NCBI RefSeq assembly: GCF_016595435.1
Contig: NZ_JAENIJ010000014.1
Coordinates: 1 to 64,000, forward strand
DNA: 64,000 nucleotides
Direction: 5' to 3'
DNA from: Luteolibacter pohnpeiensis
GTDB lineage: Bacteria; Verrucomicrobiota; Verrucomicrobiia; Verrucomicrobiales; Akkermansiaceae
In this document: positions 43,211-51,301 of the stretch, piece by piece
How the letters are laid out: each line of letters starts with the position of its first letter
Position numbering within the stretch: position 1 is the first letter of the stretch
The notes under the pieces: generated by a model
Databases searched by the model: none
Seen by the model: the letters and a program-made list of their open reading frames with translations, nothing else
What the model was told of the DNA's origin: nothing
Program-made: the position numbers and the translations under genes

Positions 43211-44464
43211 ATGAAAAGCGTTCGGTTGAGTCAAATTCCATGGGTGCACGGCGCGTGGGGCACGGTTGCGATCGCGTCATTCGTCATCGGATCGCAAATG
43301 TTTCCGAAACACGGTGGGGCTGCGGATTCGTCACAGGACCACGCCGCGAATTCCGGCGGCTCTGGCTGGTTTGGTTCTGCAGGCCGCCGCGATACCGATG
43401 GCTCATCGGACAAACGATCCGCCCGCCTGGGAGATCGGGCTTCTTTTTCTCAGGATCGGGCGGCCGTGGTGCTCACCGGTCGCGATATTGAGGATCTCGG
43501 CGAAACGTTTCGTAAAGCCGGCAGCCCGATTGAGCGGCGGCTTGCCTTTGACAAACTTCTGCAGGGCCTGACTGCGGAAAACGCGACATTGATCCGCGAG
43601 CAAATCGCCGATCTTCCCGATAATAGCCCGGAATTCCGTGAATTTCACTACGCATGGGGGGCGATTGGTGGCGCAAAAGCCGTCGCTTTCGGGGCGGATA
43701 CCGACAAGAACGACATGACCGCGACGATCGCCGGTTGGGCCAGCGCGGATTCACACGCGGCGATCGAGTGGCTCAATGGCCTCGCAGATGATCCTTCGCT
43801 CTCAAAACTTTTCGCCGACAAAGGAATCGATGTCGAACAGATGAAAAACCGCCTCATGATCGGCGTGGTGTATGGATTGAGCGATTCCGATCCACAGGCC
43901 GCTTCGGATTTGGTGCTCCAGCGCGCGCAGGATGGAGACGGTCGGGCCAATTGGATGATGGGGATGGTAGCTGAGAAAATGCTGCGCAGTGAAGATACGC
44001 AGGCCGCCGCCGAATGGGCTCAGGATTTGCCACCTGGCACAGCGCGGGCTGCAGCATTGAGCAAAATTGCAGAAAGTTATTCGCGAGAAGATCCACAGCA
44101 AACCGTGCAGTGGCTCGAATCGATTCCTGGCGGCGAAGATACTTCGAACGCCATGCAATCCGCCTTTGCCGACTGGGCACGCAAAAATCCGGAAGCATCC
44201 GGCGAATACATCAACCAGATGCCCGCATCTTCGCAAAAAGATTGGGCGATCAATGGCTTCGCAACCAATGTCGTCGGCAAAGATCCACAAACGGCGATCG
44301 CCTGGGCAAACTCGGTGCAGGACCCGAAAGTCCGCGAGGACACGCTGATCCGCACCGGACAAATTTATTACCATCGTGTCGATAAGGAGGCCGCGAAAAA
44401 CTGGTTGGCAACCAGCGGGCTTTCTCCTGAAGCGCAGGAGCAAATCATCCACCCGCGGCGTTAA
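43211..44464 (+). CDS. Hypothetical exported helical-repeat protein
   Basis: 417 residues. A hydrophobic N-terminal segment (GTVAIASFVIGSQMF) acts as anchor or signal; a Ser/Gly/Asp-rich linker follows to about residue 75. The rest is helical, with ~30-35-residue units containing W and a small-residue patch: IAGWASADSHAAIEWLNGL, AAEWAQDLPPGTARAAALSKIAESY, QQTVQWLESIPGG, AFADWARKNPEASGEYINQMP, TAIAWANSVQDPKVREDTL. This resembles TPR/SEL1-like repeats, suggesting protein-protein contacts. I know of no assigned function. A hairpin lies just after the stop. Confidence 0.7.
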   Translation: MKSVRLSQIPWVHGAWGTVAIASFVIGSQMFPKHGGAADSSQDHAANSGGSGWFGSAGRRDTDGSSDKRSARLGDRASFSQDRAAVVLTGRDIEDLGETFRKAGSPIERRLAFDKLLQGLTAENATLIREQIADLPDNSPEFREFHYAWGAIGGAKAVAFGADTDKNDMTATIAGWASADSHAAIEWLNGLADDPSLSKLFADKGIDVEQMKNRLMIGVVYGLSDSDPQAASDLVLQRAQDGDGRANWMMGMVAEKMLRSEDTQAAAEWAQDLPPGTARAAALSKIAESYSREDPQQTVQWLESIPGGEDTSNAMQSAFADWARKNPEASGEYINQMPASSQKDWAINGFATNVVGKDPQTAIAWANSVQDPKVREDTLIRTGQIYYHRVDKEAAKNWLATSGLSPEAQEQIIHPRR

Positions 44465-44475
44465 GTTTCGCCAAT

Positions 44476-44500
44476 CGCAAGAACCGGAGTTTTTCTTGCG
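44476..44500 (+). terminator. Candidate terminator hairpin
   Basis: CGCAAGAA-N9-TTCTTGCG is a perfect 8-bp stem 11 bp after the helical-repeat gene and before the ada-like gene. No T-run follows, so efficiency is uncertain. Confidence 0.5.
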
Positions 44501-44523
44501 CTGAAATGGGCTAGGTTTCATCC

Positions 44524-45393
44524 ATGGATGTGAAAGTCATGGGCGAGACCCGCTCAACATTTCAGGTGGATTCGCCACATGCCGCAGTGATCGCGAAGGT
44601 TTGCCGAATGATCGATCAGGCGACGGAGGCCCCTTGCCTGGAGGAGCTGGCTGAGGCGGCGGGATTGAGCCCGCATCATTTCCATCGGGTCTTCAAAAAA
44701 CTCGTGGGTCTGACTCCCAAAGCTTATGCCAATGGGGTGCGTGCGGAAAAACTCCGATCGGCACTCACCACGCGAAGCACGGTGACGGAAGCGATTTATG
44801 AGGCGGGGTTTAATTCCAGTGGGCGATTTTACGAACAGTCGAAGCAGACGCTCGGGATGGATGCGAAGCGTTACCGGGCGGGTGGCAAAGACGAGATGAT
44901 CCGATTCGCGATCGGGCAATGTTCGCTCGGAGCGGTTCTGGCGGCGTCATCGGCGAAAGGCGTTTGCTGTATTTTGTTAGGCGATGATCCGGGGCAGTTG
45001 TTAGAGCAATTGCAGGACCGATTTCCCTGCGCGGAACTGGTGGGTGGCGATCCGGATTATGAGCAAACCATGGCTTTGATCATCGGCTTCGTGGATGCCC
45101 CGCGGATCGGGCTTTCTTTGCCGCTGGACATTCGCGGAACATCCTTCCAGCGACGGGTTTGGCAAGCACTGAGGGATATTCCAGCCGGTGTGACGATGAG
45201 TTATCGCGACATTGCTGAAAAAATCGGCTCGCCGAAAAGTTGCCGTGCGGTGGCAGGCGCGTGTGCCGCCAATCCTCTTGCGGTGGCGATCCCGTGTCAT
45301 CGTGTGGTGAGGACTGATGGTGAACTTTCCGGCTATCGCTGGGGAGTTCAACGCAAGCGCGCATTGCTGGATCGCGAAGGCGAAGACTCCTAA
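44524..45393 (+). CDS. AraC / O6-alkylguanine-DNA methyltransferase fusion (Ada-like)
   Basis: 289 residues. Residues ~15-110 are an AraC-type double HTH (LEELAEAAGLSPHHFHRVFKKLVGLTPKAYA, and VTEAIYEAGFNSSGRFYE). Residues ~120-289 are an Ogt/AGT domain with FQRRVWQALRDIPAGVTMSYRDIAE and the acceptor motif AIPCHRVV (reactive Cys). It removes O6-methylguanine from DNA by self-methylation. The N-terminal zinc domain of E. coli Ada, which repairs methylphosphotriesters and triggers activation, is missing, so sensing must differ. The AlkB gene follows after 4 bp, supporting an adaptive-response operon. Confidence 0.9.
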   Translation: MDVKVMGETRSTFQVDSPHAAVIAKVCRMIDQATEAPCLEELAEAAGLSPHHFHRVFKKLVGLTPKAYANGVRAEKLRSALTTRSTVTEAIYEAGFNSSGRFYEQSKQTLGMDAKRYRAGGKDEMIRFAIGQCSLGAVLAASSAKGVCCILLGDDPGQLLEQLQDRFPCAELVGGDPDYEQTMALIIGFVDAPRIGLSLPLDIRGTSFQRRVWQALRDIPAGVTMSYRDIAEKIGSPKSCRAVAGACAANPLAVAIPCHRVVRTDGELSGYRWGVQRKRALLDREGEDS

Positions 45394-45397
45394 TCAG

Positions 45398-46003
45398 ATG
45401 GACCTTTTTTCACCGGACCCCGCAGCCAATTTTCTTCCTCATGACGGGGTCGTGAATGATTACGGTCGGCTTTTGGATGGGAGCGATGCTGATTTCTATT
45501 TTGACCGGCTTTTCAAAACCATCCCGTGGCAACATGATGAGGCTGTCATCTTCGGCAAGCACATCGTGACCGCCAGAAAGGTGGCATGGTATGGTGATGC
45601 GAATTTTTCCTACACCTATTCAGGCAGAACCAAGCATGCCTTGCCTTGGATAGTTGAGCTGACTCAATTAAAGCAATTGGTCGAGGATCGGACTGGGATT
45701 GCTTACAATTCGTGTCTGCTCAACTTATATCATGACGGCAACGAGGGCATGGCTTGGCACAGTGATGATGAACGGTCGCTGAAGCGTGGGAGCGGCATCG
45801 CTTCCTTGAGTTTCGGCGCCGAGCGTAAATTTTCATTCCGCCACAAGATCACCAAGGAAACCCTATCTCTGATTCTCGGACACGGTGCTCTTCTGGTGAT
45901 GAAAGGAGAAACCCAAACGCACTGGCATCACTGCATTCCCAAGTCCAAAAAAGTGCTGACCCCAAGAATCAACCTGACCTTCCGCTCCATGGCCGGAAGC
46001 TAA
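45398..46003 (+). CDS. AlkB-like 2-oxoglutarate/Fe(II) DNA dioxygenase
   Basis: About 201 residues from ATG 45398. Repairs N1-methyladenine and N3-methylcytosine by oxidative demethylation. Motifs: PWQHDEAVIFGKHIVTARKVAWYGD in the nucleotide-recognition lid, LNLYHDGNEGMAWHSDDE with the HxD iron ligands, then HWHHCIPKSKK with the distal His and TPRINLTFR with the Arg residues that bind 2-oxoglutarate. This is the AlkB branch (ALKBH2/3-like). The frame is open upstream to 45317 but that part overlaps ada. Its stop overlaps the stop of the convergent membrane-protein gene. Confidence 0.93.
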   Translation: MDLFSPDPAANFLPHDGVVNDYGRLLDGSDADFYFDRLFKTIPWQHDEAVIFGKHIVTARKVAWYGDANFSYTYSGRTKHALPWIVELTQLKQLVEDRTGIAYNSCLLNLYHDGNEGMAWHSDDERSLKRGSGIASLSFGAERKFSFRHKITKETLSLILGHGALLVMKGETQTHWHHCIPKSKKVLTPRINLTFRSMAGS

Positions 46004-47094
46004 GTCGCAGGGGTGAAATTGAATGGGCGTAGTGCTAATCCCCCGCAGTCACTGCAGGTTGCAGCCTTCAGCAGATAGAGCGAGTGACATCTTGGGCAAT
46101 AAGCATTTGCTTCAGGATCGTTTTCGTTGGTCGGGGGAATATCGTAGTCGGCACACGATTTGCCGAATTGAGACAGTGCCCGATCCATGAGTGGGCGGAG
46201 CGCCGCGCAACGGAGTGCGTCGGATTGATCCTGCAAGTGAGGAAACAATAACTTGCGGGAAAACTCGGCAAGCCATCGGTTCTCCGTATCCCCTGAAGAC
46301 AAGATAAGCGCCGCAGGATGGGTGCTGGCCATGGCATGGACGGCCGTCATTTCGATAGCCCGCATCGCATGAAACGGCACCACGAGACACAGCCACGCGT
46401 CAGTCCTGATTTCTGATTTGAGCTTCGGATAGACGCGACTTGAGATCCACCAAAGTCTGGCGGCAATCATCCACATCAGTAGCCAAATATAGGCGGCCAG
46501 CCCGATCAGGGCGAATTGATCAAGAAGCAGATAGGCGGCTGGAAGGGCGACGAATATGCCGATTGTTAGAAGTCCAACCATCAAGACCAGCGGCTCGAAA
46601 CATAGCCGCCAGCGTTGCCATTCCCGCTTCGCGCGGGTGGGGGAGAGTGCCTGGTTCCACTGCGCAAGAACCGCCGTTGAAACTGACTCGCCGAGCATCT
46701 TGCCCTGCCTCAGTCGGTCCAGTGCTCTCGGTGATGATATCCTGATTTTTTCTCCACACACCGAAATCGAATTGGCCGATTCATGGAGATCTGCCCAATC
46801 TCTGACTTCAACTGCGGAGCATGTTTCGTCGGTGTTTTGGCTAAGAAATTGTCCGTGTTCATCGACCAAAAGTGGCGGCGACTGACAAGGCGCGATGCCG
46901 ATGTCAGGAAGGAACGGACGAAGGAAAACGAGGCCAAGGCGCGGTGTCGCCAGCAAATTGCCGGGTCGGATCACCTTCCAGCTTTTTTTGAACCAGCGGC
47001 GTCGGAGTATGACAGCCCTTCTGGGAAGCCATAGGCTGGATTCCCAGAGATAGATCAGTAATGCGACGACGATGAGTTTGGCGAAATCCGGCAT
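46000..47094 (-). CDS. Hypothetical membrane protein with C-terminal zinc ribbon
   Basis: 364 residues. N-terminal hydrophobic helix (LIVVALLIYLWESSLWL), two central helices (LVLMVGLLTIGIFVALPAAYLLL; LIGLAAYIWLLMWMIAARLWW), a soluble domain, and a C-terminal zinc ribbon YCPRCHSLYLL followed by CSDCGGLAL. I do not recognise a family; the same layout occurs in uncharacterised PVC proteins. The ribbon would lie in the cytoplasm if both helix pairs are in-out. Lies 8 bp after the DUF2167 gene and is probably co-transcribed. Confidence 0.72.
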   Translation of the reverse strand: MPDFAKLIVVALLIYLWESSLWLPRRAVILRRRWFKKSWKVIRPGNLLATPRLGLVFLRPFLPDIGIAPCQSPPLLVDEHGQFLSQNTDETCSAVEVRDWADLHESANSISVCGEKIRISSPRALDRLRQGKMLGESVSTAVLAQWNQALSPTRAKREWQRWRLCFEPLVLMVGLLTIGIFVALPAAYLLLDQFALIGLAAYIWLLMWMIAARLWWISSRVYPKLKSEIRTDAWLCLVVPFHAMRAIEMTAVHAMASTHPAALILSSGDTENRWLAEFSRKLLFPHLQDQSDALRCAALRPLMDRALSQFGKSCADYDIPPTNENDPEANAYCPRCHSLYLLKAATCSDCGGLALRPFNFTPAT

Positions 47095-47102
47095 GGATGC
47101 CG

Positions 47103-47996
47103 TTAGATGGATTCTTGCTTTTTGCCGCGGATGATGCGCTTGATCATCGTTCCGATGGCGACAAGCCCAGCAGCGATGGGTTTCCAGAGTTTTGCCAACA
47201 AGCCGGTTTTTGCGGCAGCCAACAAGGTGCCACCTACGATGAGGCCCGTAAGTCCATATTTCGCCACTTTGTCACCTTTGGTGAAGGCCGCATAGGACTC
47301 CTCCTTCTTGAAAGTGAATCCTTTCAACAGTTTTTCATATTGCGGAACGACTGTGGAAAGTTGCTCCTCGGAGCACACCAAAACCACATCCATGACTCCC
47401 CTCCGTCCGAGAAGTTTGGTTTTATAGTTAATGGTGTCCGTGCCATCACTACTATGCAGCTTGATCGCCCATTCCAGATTTTTAGTATCCGGGTTATAGA
47501 ATGGAGGGGTGTGCCAGCCGACGACGGTCAAGGTTGGCGATCCTCTTTCCCTGAGCATTTTGTTAGCCGCTTTCTGGTTCTCGCGGAGTTGTTTCAGGAT
47601 CTCATCCGCATCGAGTTTATCTTTTTCGTTGTCTTTGACGTAACCGACCTCGTCGAACTCAAATTCCGCAAACCAGCTAAAGTCCATTGGCGAAAGGTAA
47701 CCAAGCTCAGCTCCACTGGTGAGGTTCCCGTATTCTCTCATCAGCTTGATGGTGCCATCGGCTCCTGTGAAACAGTAACCATCAGGAATTTCAATCTGGG
47801 CCATGGTGCCGATTGGCGAAGTTCCTTCGGTTTTCCAATCGATCGACTGGATCAATTTGACCAATTTGTCCTCCTCTGGAGCCGCTTGCTCAGTGGCTGG
47901 TTGCTGGGCATCTTCCTCCGCTTGGGCATGGGCGAGTGATGGAATTGCCAGTGAGAATACGGCGCAGAATAGGAGTGGGAGGTTTCGCAATTGCAT
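47103..47996 (-). CDS. DUF2167 membrane-anchored protein
   Basis: 297 residues with a signal peptide (LLFCAVFSLAIPSLAHA). The body is DUF2167: GTMAQIEIPDGYCFTGADGT, AELGYLSPMDFSWFAEFEFDEVGYV with DADEILKQLRENQKAAN, then VVGWHTPPFYNPDTKNLEWAIKL and INYKTKLLGRRGVMDVVLV. A C-terminal hydrophobic segment (YGLTGLIVGGTLLAAAKTGLLAKL, and VAIGTMIKRIIRG) anchors it. Function unknown; E. coli homologues are of uncharacterised membrane type. First gene of a two-gene unit with the zinc-ribbon protein. Confidence 0.88.
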   Translation of the reverse strand: MQLRNLPLLFCAVFSLAIPSLAHAQAEEDAQQPATEQAAPEEDKLVKLIQSIDWKTEGTSPIGTMAQIEIPDGYCFTGADGTIKLMREYGNLTSGAELGYLSPMDFSWFAEFEFDEVGYVKDNEKDKLDADEILKQLRENQKAANKMLRERGSPTLTVVGWHTPPFYNPDTKNLEWAIKLHSSDGTDTINYKTKLLGRRGVMDVVLVCSEEQLSTVVPQYEKLLKGFTFKKEESYAAFTKGDKVAKYGLTGLIVGGTLLAAAKTGLLAKLWKPIAAGLVAIGTMIKRIIRGKKQESI

Positions 47997-48029
47997 GGCT
48001 TGATACGGTTTCTGGTTGAAACAGCGGAA

Positions 48030-48049
48030 AGCTTGCGACTTGGCAAGCT
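48030..48049 (-). terminator. Candidate terminator of the aae-like operon
   Basis: AGCTTGC-N6-GCAAGCT is a perfect 7-bp stem 22 bp after the aaeA-like stop; on the minus strand it is followed by TTTCC. Short T-tract, so modest confidence. Confidence 0.5.
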
Positions 48050-48070
48050 ACAATCGCCTCCCATCGAACT

Positions 48071-49063
48071 TTAGGACGAATCCCGATTGCGATGAGTCAT
48101 GTTAACCGGAACTTCTTTGGACCAGGATTTGAAGGCAAAGGCGAACGGGTTGTGATCCGGTTCGGCTGCTTCAGGCGTGTGACTTTTCGGGTGGACGGAA
48201 ATGCTGCAGGTCATGCCAGCGGCGAGGAAACGGTCGTCGATCGGGGTGTCGATCTTGATTCTAACAGGAATGCGTTGTGCGAGTCGGACCCAGTTGAAAA
48301 TCGGATCGACGTCGGCCAAGCCGGTGCCGCTGCTCGTGCTGTCCGCGATGCCACGGCTAATTGCTTCGACATGGCCACGCAGGGGAGCGGTTCCTGCCAT
48401 GAAGGTAATGTCAGCAAGATCACCAGGATGGACGGAAGGCAGTTTTGTTTCCTCAAAGTAGCCGGCGACCCAATAGGACTCGCGATCAATGATCGAGAAT
48501 TGCGGACTGCCAGCGGATGCATAATCGCCAAGTCGAAGGTGGAGGTTGGTGATGTAACCATTCACGGGTGAAACCACGGTGGTGCGCCTTAAGTTCAGAT
48601 TTGCCAGATCGCGAGTGGCGACAGCATTGGCAAGGGCAGCTTGGGCAACCGCGACGGCAGTATCGGCACTTTGCTGCTCTTCGGCGGAGATCGCATTGGC
48701 GCTGACTAACAGGCCGCGGCGGTCGGCTTTTTGTTTGGCGAGATCCAGTTCGGATTGGCGGGTCTTGAGCTGGGCTTCCGCTTGTTCGAGAGCCAGCTGA
48801 AAGTTCTCTGGATCAATCGTGAAAAGGACATCGCCTTTTTGGACCAGCTGGTTGTCGACAACCGGGAGTTGTGCGATTTTTCCGGAAACTTCCGGGACGA
48901 TTTTTACGAGCTCGGCATTCACCCGTCCATCGCGTGTCCATGGCTCGGTCCGGTAGTGCAACCAGCAGCGGCGGGCCGCTTGAACGCCTAGGAATATGAA
49001 GGCGAGGGTGAGGAAACATCGCACCAATGCCAGGAGGATGCGTGAGCGAAATAGAGATTTCAT
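48071..49063 (-). CDS. aaeA: HlyD-family efflux adaptor (AaeA-like)
   Basis: 330 residues with an N-terminal membrane anchor (LLALVRCFLTLAFIFLGVQAA). Membrane-fusion order: first lipoyl half (KIAQLPVVDNQLVQKGDVLFTIDPENFQLALEQAEAQL), a ~90-residue coiled-coil hairpin, second half (VVSPVNGYITNLHLRLGDYASAG) and beta barrel (YFEETKLPSVHPGDLADITFM). Matches AaeA/EmrA-type adaptors that couple an inner-membrane pump to efflux of aromatic acids. Third gene after aaeB and aaeX homologues on the same strand. Confidence 0.88.
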   Translation of the reverse strand: MKSLFRSRILLALVRCFLTLAFIFLGVQAARRCWLHYRTEPWTRDGRVNAELVKIVPEVSGKIAQLPVVDNQLVQKGDVLFTIDPENFQLALEQAEAQLKTRQSELDLAKQKADRRGLLVSANAISAEEQQSADTAVAVAQAALANAVATRDLANLNLRRTTVVSPVNGYITNLHLRLGDYASAGSPQFSIIDRESYWVAGYFEETKLPSVHPGDLADITFMAGTAPLRGHVEAISRGIADSTSSGTGLADVDPIFNWVRLAQRIPVRIKIDTPIDDRFLAAGMTCSISVHPKSHTPEAAEPDHNPFAFAFKSWSKEVPVNMTHRNRDSS

Positions 49064-49081
49064 GAGTCTGTGGGAATTCGG

Positions 49082-49273
49082 TTAGAAGGTGGTGCTTGCA
49101 GCTAACAGCGCCAGGAAAAGCGCGAGCTGACACAGGTTGGGAAAGTAAACGATCCGATCGAATCCAAGCGCGCTGGCCAGCCGGGACAGTGGATACCAAA
49201 CCGCCAGGGAAAGCAGGAAACGCGGAACAATGGAGGAAAAATACAATCCCAGAAATTCGGATTCGATGGTCAT
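49082..49273 (-). CDS. aaeX: DUF1656 small membrane protein (AaeX-like)
   Basis: 63 residues, two membrane helices (LYFSSIVPRFLLSLAVWYPLSRL; LALFLALLAAS). N-terminal ESEFLGLYFSSIVPRFLLSL matches DUF1656, the AaeX family always found with AaeA and AaeB pumps. Start overlaps the end of the aaeB-like gene by 4 bp (ATGA), and aaeA follows 18 bp later. Confidence 0.85.
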   Translation of the reverse strand: MTIESEFLGLYFSSIVPRFLLSLAVWYPLSRLASALGFDRIVYFPNLCQLALFLALLAASTTF

Positions 49274-51210
49274 GATCGCAGGTGGTTGAATGCGTCGTTT
49301 TGCTTGATTTGCTGCAGTTGAGCGGACAGAAAACCCTGCAGTGCGGGATCCATGGATTTGGCTTCCGTGAGCAATGCCAGACCTTGGTCCGGTATTTCTG
49401 TTAGATGTGGATCTTGCCGATAAATGCTTTCAGGAAGGCGTTTCAGAACTTTCCGCAAATCCGGAAATGCCACGAGATCCGCATCGGCTTCTTGCAGATA
49501 AAGCAGCCCCGATCCCAAGTCATATAAGGCAAGCCCTCTGGATTGGTCTTCCGGCGTTGATGCGGGATTTTGCTGAAGTTGGTTTAGCAGACGATGAGCG
49601 GTGATTCTCCACGGGTGTCGTTTCAGTTGATGCTTCGGATGGCGGACGCCCGGTAGACGGCGTGTGAGGCGGTGCAAAGTTTTCCGGACTTCCCGGGGTT
49701 CCCGAGTGGGTAAAATGATCGCGAAGATCGGGACATTGAACAAGGTTCCGAAAACCGCTGCGGCTGCGAAATTCATGAAATGCTGTGGATCATAGCTCAT
49801 GTGATTTGCCGGTTGCATGGTCACGAGGGTGAACAATCCCGAGGTTCCACCGATCACCGACAGCCATGGATTTCGCGAAGCGAATGGACAGGACAGAGGG
49901 ATCATCACCAAGGCGATGAACAACCACATCGAAAAGAGATTGTCTGCGAGTGGCAGCAGGTAAAACTCACAGAAGAATCCGGCCACTGCGGCGATGGCCA
50001 CGCTGGCGGTCATCATGAGAACGGCTTTGGCAGGTCGGTTCATGGTCGAAGCCAGTGCGCATATCGCCGCGCTTTGCATCAGGAACGATGATCCGTTTTG
50101 CCATCCGGTCAGCCCCCAGAAACCAGCGGCAAGAAGTACGGAGCAGGTCGTACGTATCATGTGCCTTACCGCGCCACGGGTATCTGGATCGAATGGATCT
50201 TTGAGCGAAGCCTGATCCAGGACGGCGGGCTGCAGTTTTTCGATCCACGGGGTTAGCGATTGGATGATGGGCTGCAGTTCTATCGCCTCCGGCGCCGTCC
50301 GCATTCTGGAAAGAATCTGTGAAAGGCGATGGCGAGTTTGGTTCAGAATCGTATGGCTCGCATCCTGATAGGCGGGTTCCAGCGCCTGCTGAATTTCTAA
50401 CAGGTAAGGATGAACTCCCTGCTGATGACGGCCTGCATCGAGCAGATCAAACAACAAGCCAGTCATCGCGCGGCGGCGATGGATGCGATGACGGAAGCCG
50501 GGGTTTTCAATATCGGCAAATTCCAGCTTCTCTTCGGCCTCAATGTATTCGCGACTGAGCATGAGTCGTCGATCACGGATGATATCGATCGGAGTTTGAT
50601 GCCGAATCGTGAGAGCTTGCAGTAGGTGGATTTGAACGCGCTTCAGCTGTTCCTCCATCTGTTTGCCGCTGCGTCTTTTGCCGATCAGCGAGCAGACCAG
50701 GGACATGCTGAGCACGCCGATGACGATGCTAGCGGTCCGGTCCAGCGCGACGTTCATCACTTGATCAGGTTGGGTTTGTGCTCCGATCAGGACGAACGCC
50801 GCGGTGTAGCCGGAAAGCAGCCCGGCATAGGTGCGGAAGTGCCGGAAAAGATTGCCCAAGCCAGTGCAGACTCCTACCCACAGAGCCAGTGAAGTGAACA
50901 TCAGCACTGGCATGTTATCCATCGTGGCCACCAGGAAAATGGCAAAACTTGCCCCTACCAGGGTGCCGACGATGCGATAAAAACTCTTGGCGAGAACTTG
51001 ACCCGGCTGGGTGTTGGCCACGACCCAAACCGTGAGTGCGGCGGAGTAGGGAGTTTTGAGATCGAGCAAGATGGCGGCGTAAAAAGCGAGAGAGGTCGCC
51101 AACATTCCCTGGATGCCAAATTCGAGACCTTGCCATTTTTCCCGCCACGCATCCGCGCGCTGCGGAAGCGATTTGAGGGCAATGCAAAAGTTGGAAACAG
51201 CGGCGGTCAT
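49270..51210 (-). CDS. aaeB: FUSC-family efflux transporter (AaeB-like)
   Basis: 646 residues. Two membrane halves of five to six helices each: FGIQGMLATSLAFYAAILLDLKTPYSAALTVWVVANTQPGQ, then after a long cytoplasmic segment, VRHMIRTTCSVLLAAGFWGLTGWQNGSSFLMQSAAICALAS. This is the FUSC/ArAE pattern of AaeB, which exports p-hydroxybenzoic and other aromatic acids. Second soluble part (~residues 170-330 and the last ~130) is helical. Transcribed away from the LysR-type regulator across 89 bp; in E. coli the same genes are controlled by the divergent AaeR. Confidence 0.9.
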   Translation of the reverse strand: MTAAVSNFCIALKSLPQRADAWREKWQGLEFGIQGMLATSLAFYAAILLDLKTPYSAALTVWVVANTQPGQVLAKSFYRIVGTLVGASFAIFLVATMDNMPVLMFTSLALWVGVCTGLGNLFRHFRTYAGLLSGYTAAFVLIGAQTQPDQVMNVALDRTASIVIGVLSMSLVCSLIGKRRSGKQMEEQLKRVQIHLLQALTIRHQTPIDIIRDRRLMLSREYIEAEEKLEFADIENPGFRHRIHRRRAMTGLLFDLLDAGRHQQGVHPYLLEIQQALEPAYQDASHTILNQTRHRLSQILSRMRTAPEAIELQPIIQSLTPWIEKLQPAVLDQASLKDPFDPDTRGAVRHMIRTTCSVLLAAGFWGLTGWQNGSSFLMQSAAICALASTMNRPAKAVLMMTASVAIAAVAGFFCEFYLLPLADNLFSMWLFIALVMIPLSCPFASRNPWLSVIGGTSGLFTLVTMQPANHMSYDPQHFMNFAAAAVFGTLFNVPIFAIILPTREPREVRKTLHRLTRRLPGVRHPKHQLKRHPWRITAHRLLNQLQQNPASTPEDQSRGLALYDLGSGLLYLQEADADLVAFPDLRKVLKRLPESIYRQDPHLTEIPDQGLALLTEAKSMDPALQGFLSAQLQQIKQNDAFNHLRS

Positions 51211-51286
51211 CGGGGTGGAACTGGATCGGGAAGCGACTTTATCACGATCGGTGGTTCATCCGAATTGCTATTAAACTCTAATGGAG

Positions 51287-51301
51287 ATACCTTTTTGGTA
51301 T
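51287..51301. promoter_or_regulatory. LysR-type box overlapping the regulator's start codon
   Basis: ATACC-TTTTT-GGTAT is a perfect inverted repeat with the T-N11-A core of LysR-type binding sites. It overlaps the ATG of the lysR-like gene (51300) and lies 76 bp upstream of the aaeB-like ATG, so it could repress its own gene while activating the efflux operon. Confidence 0.5.
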
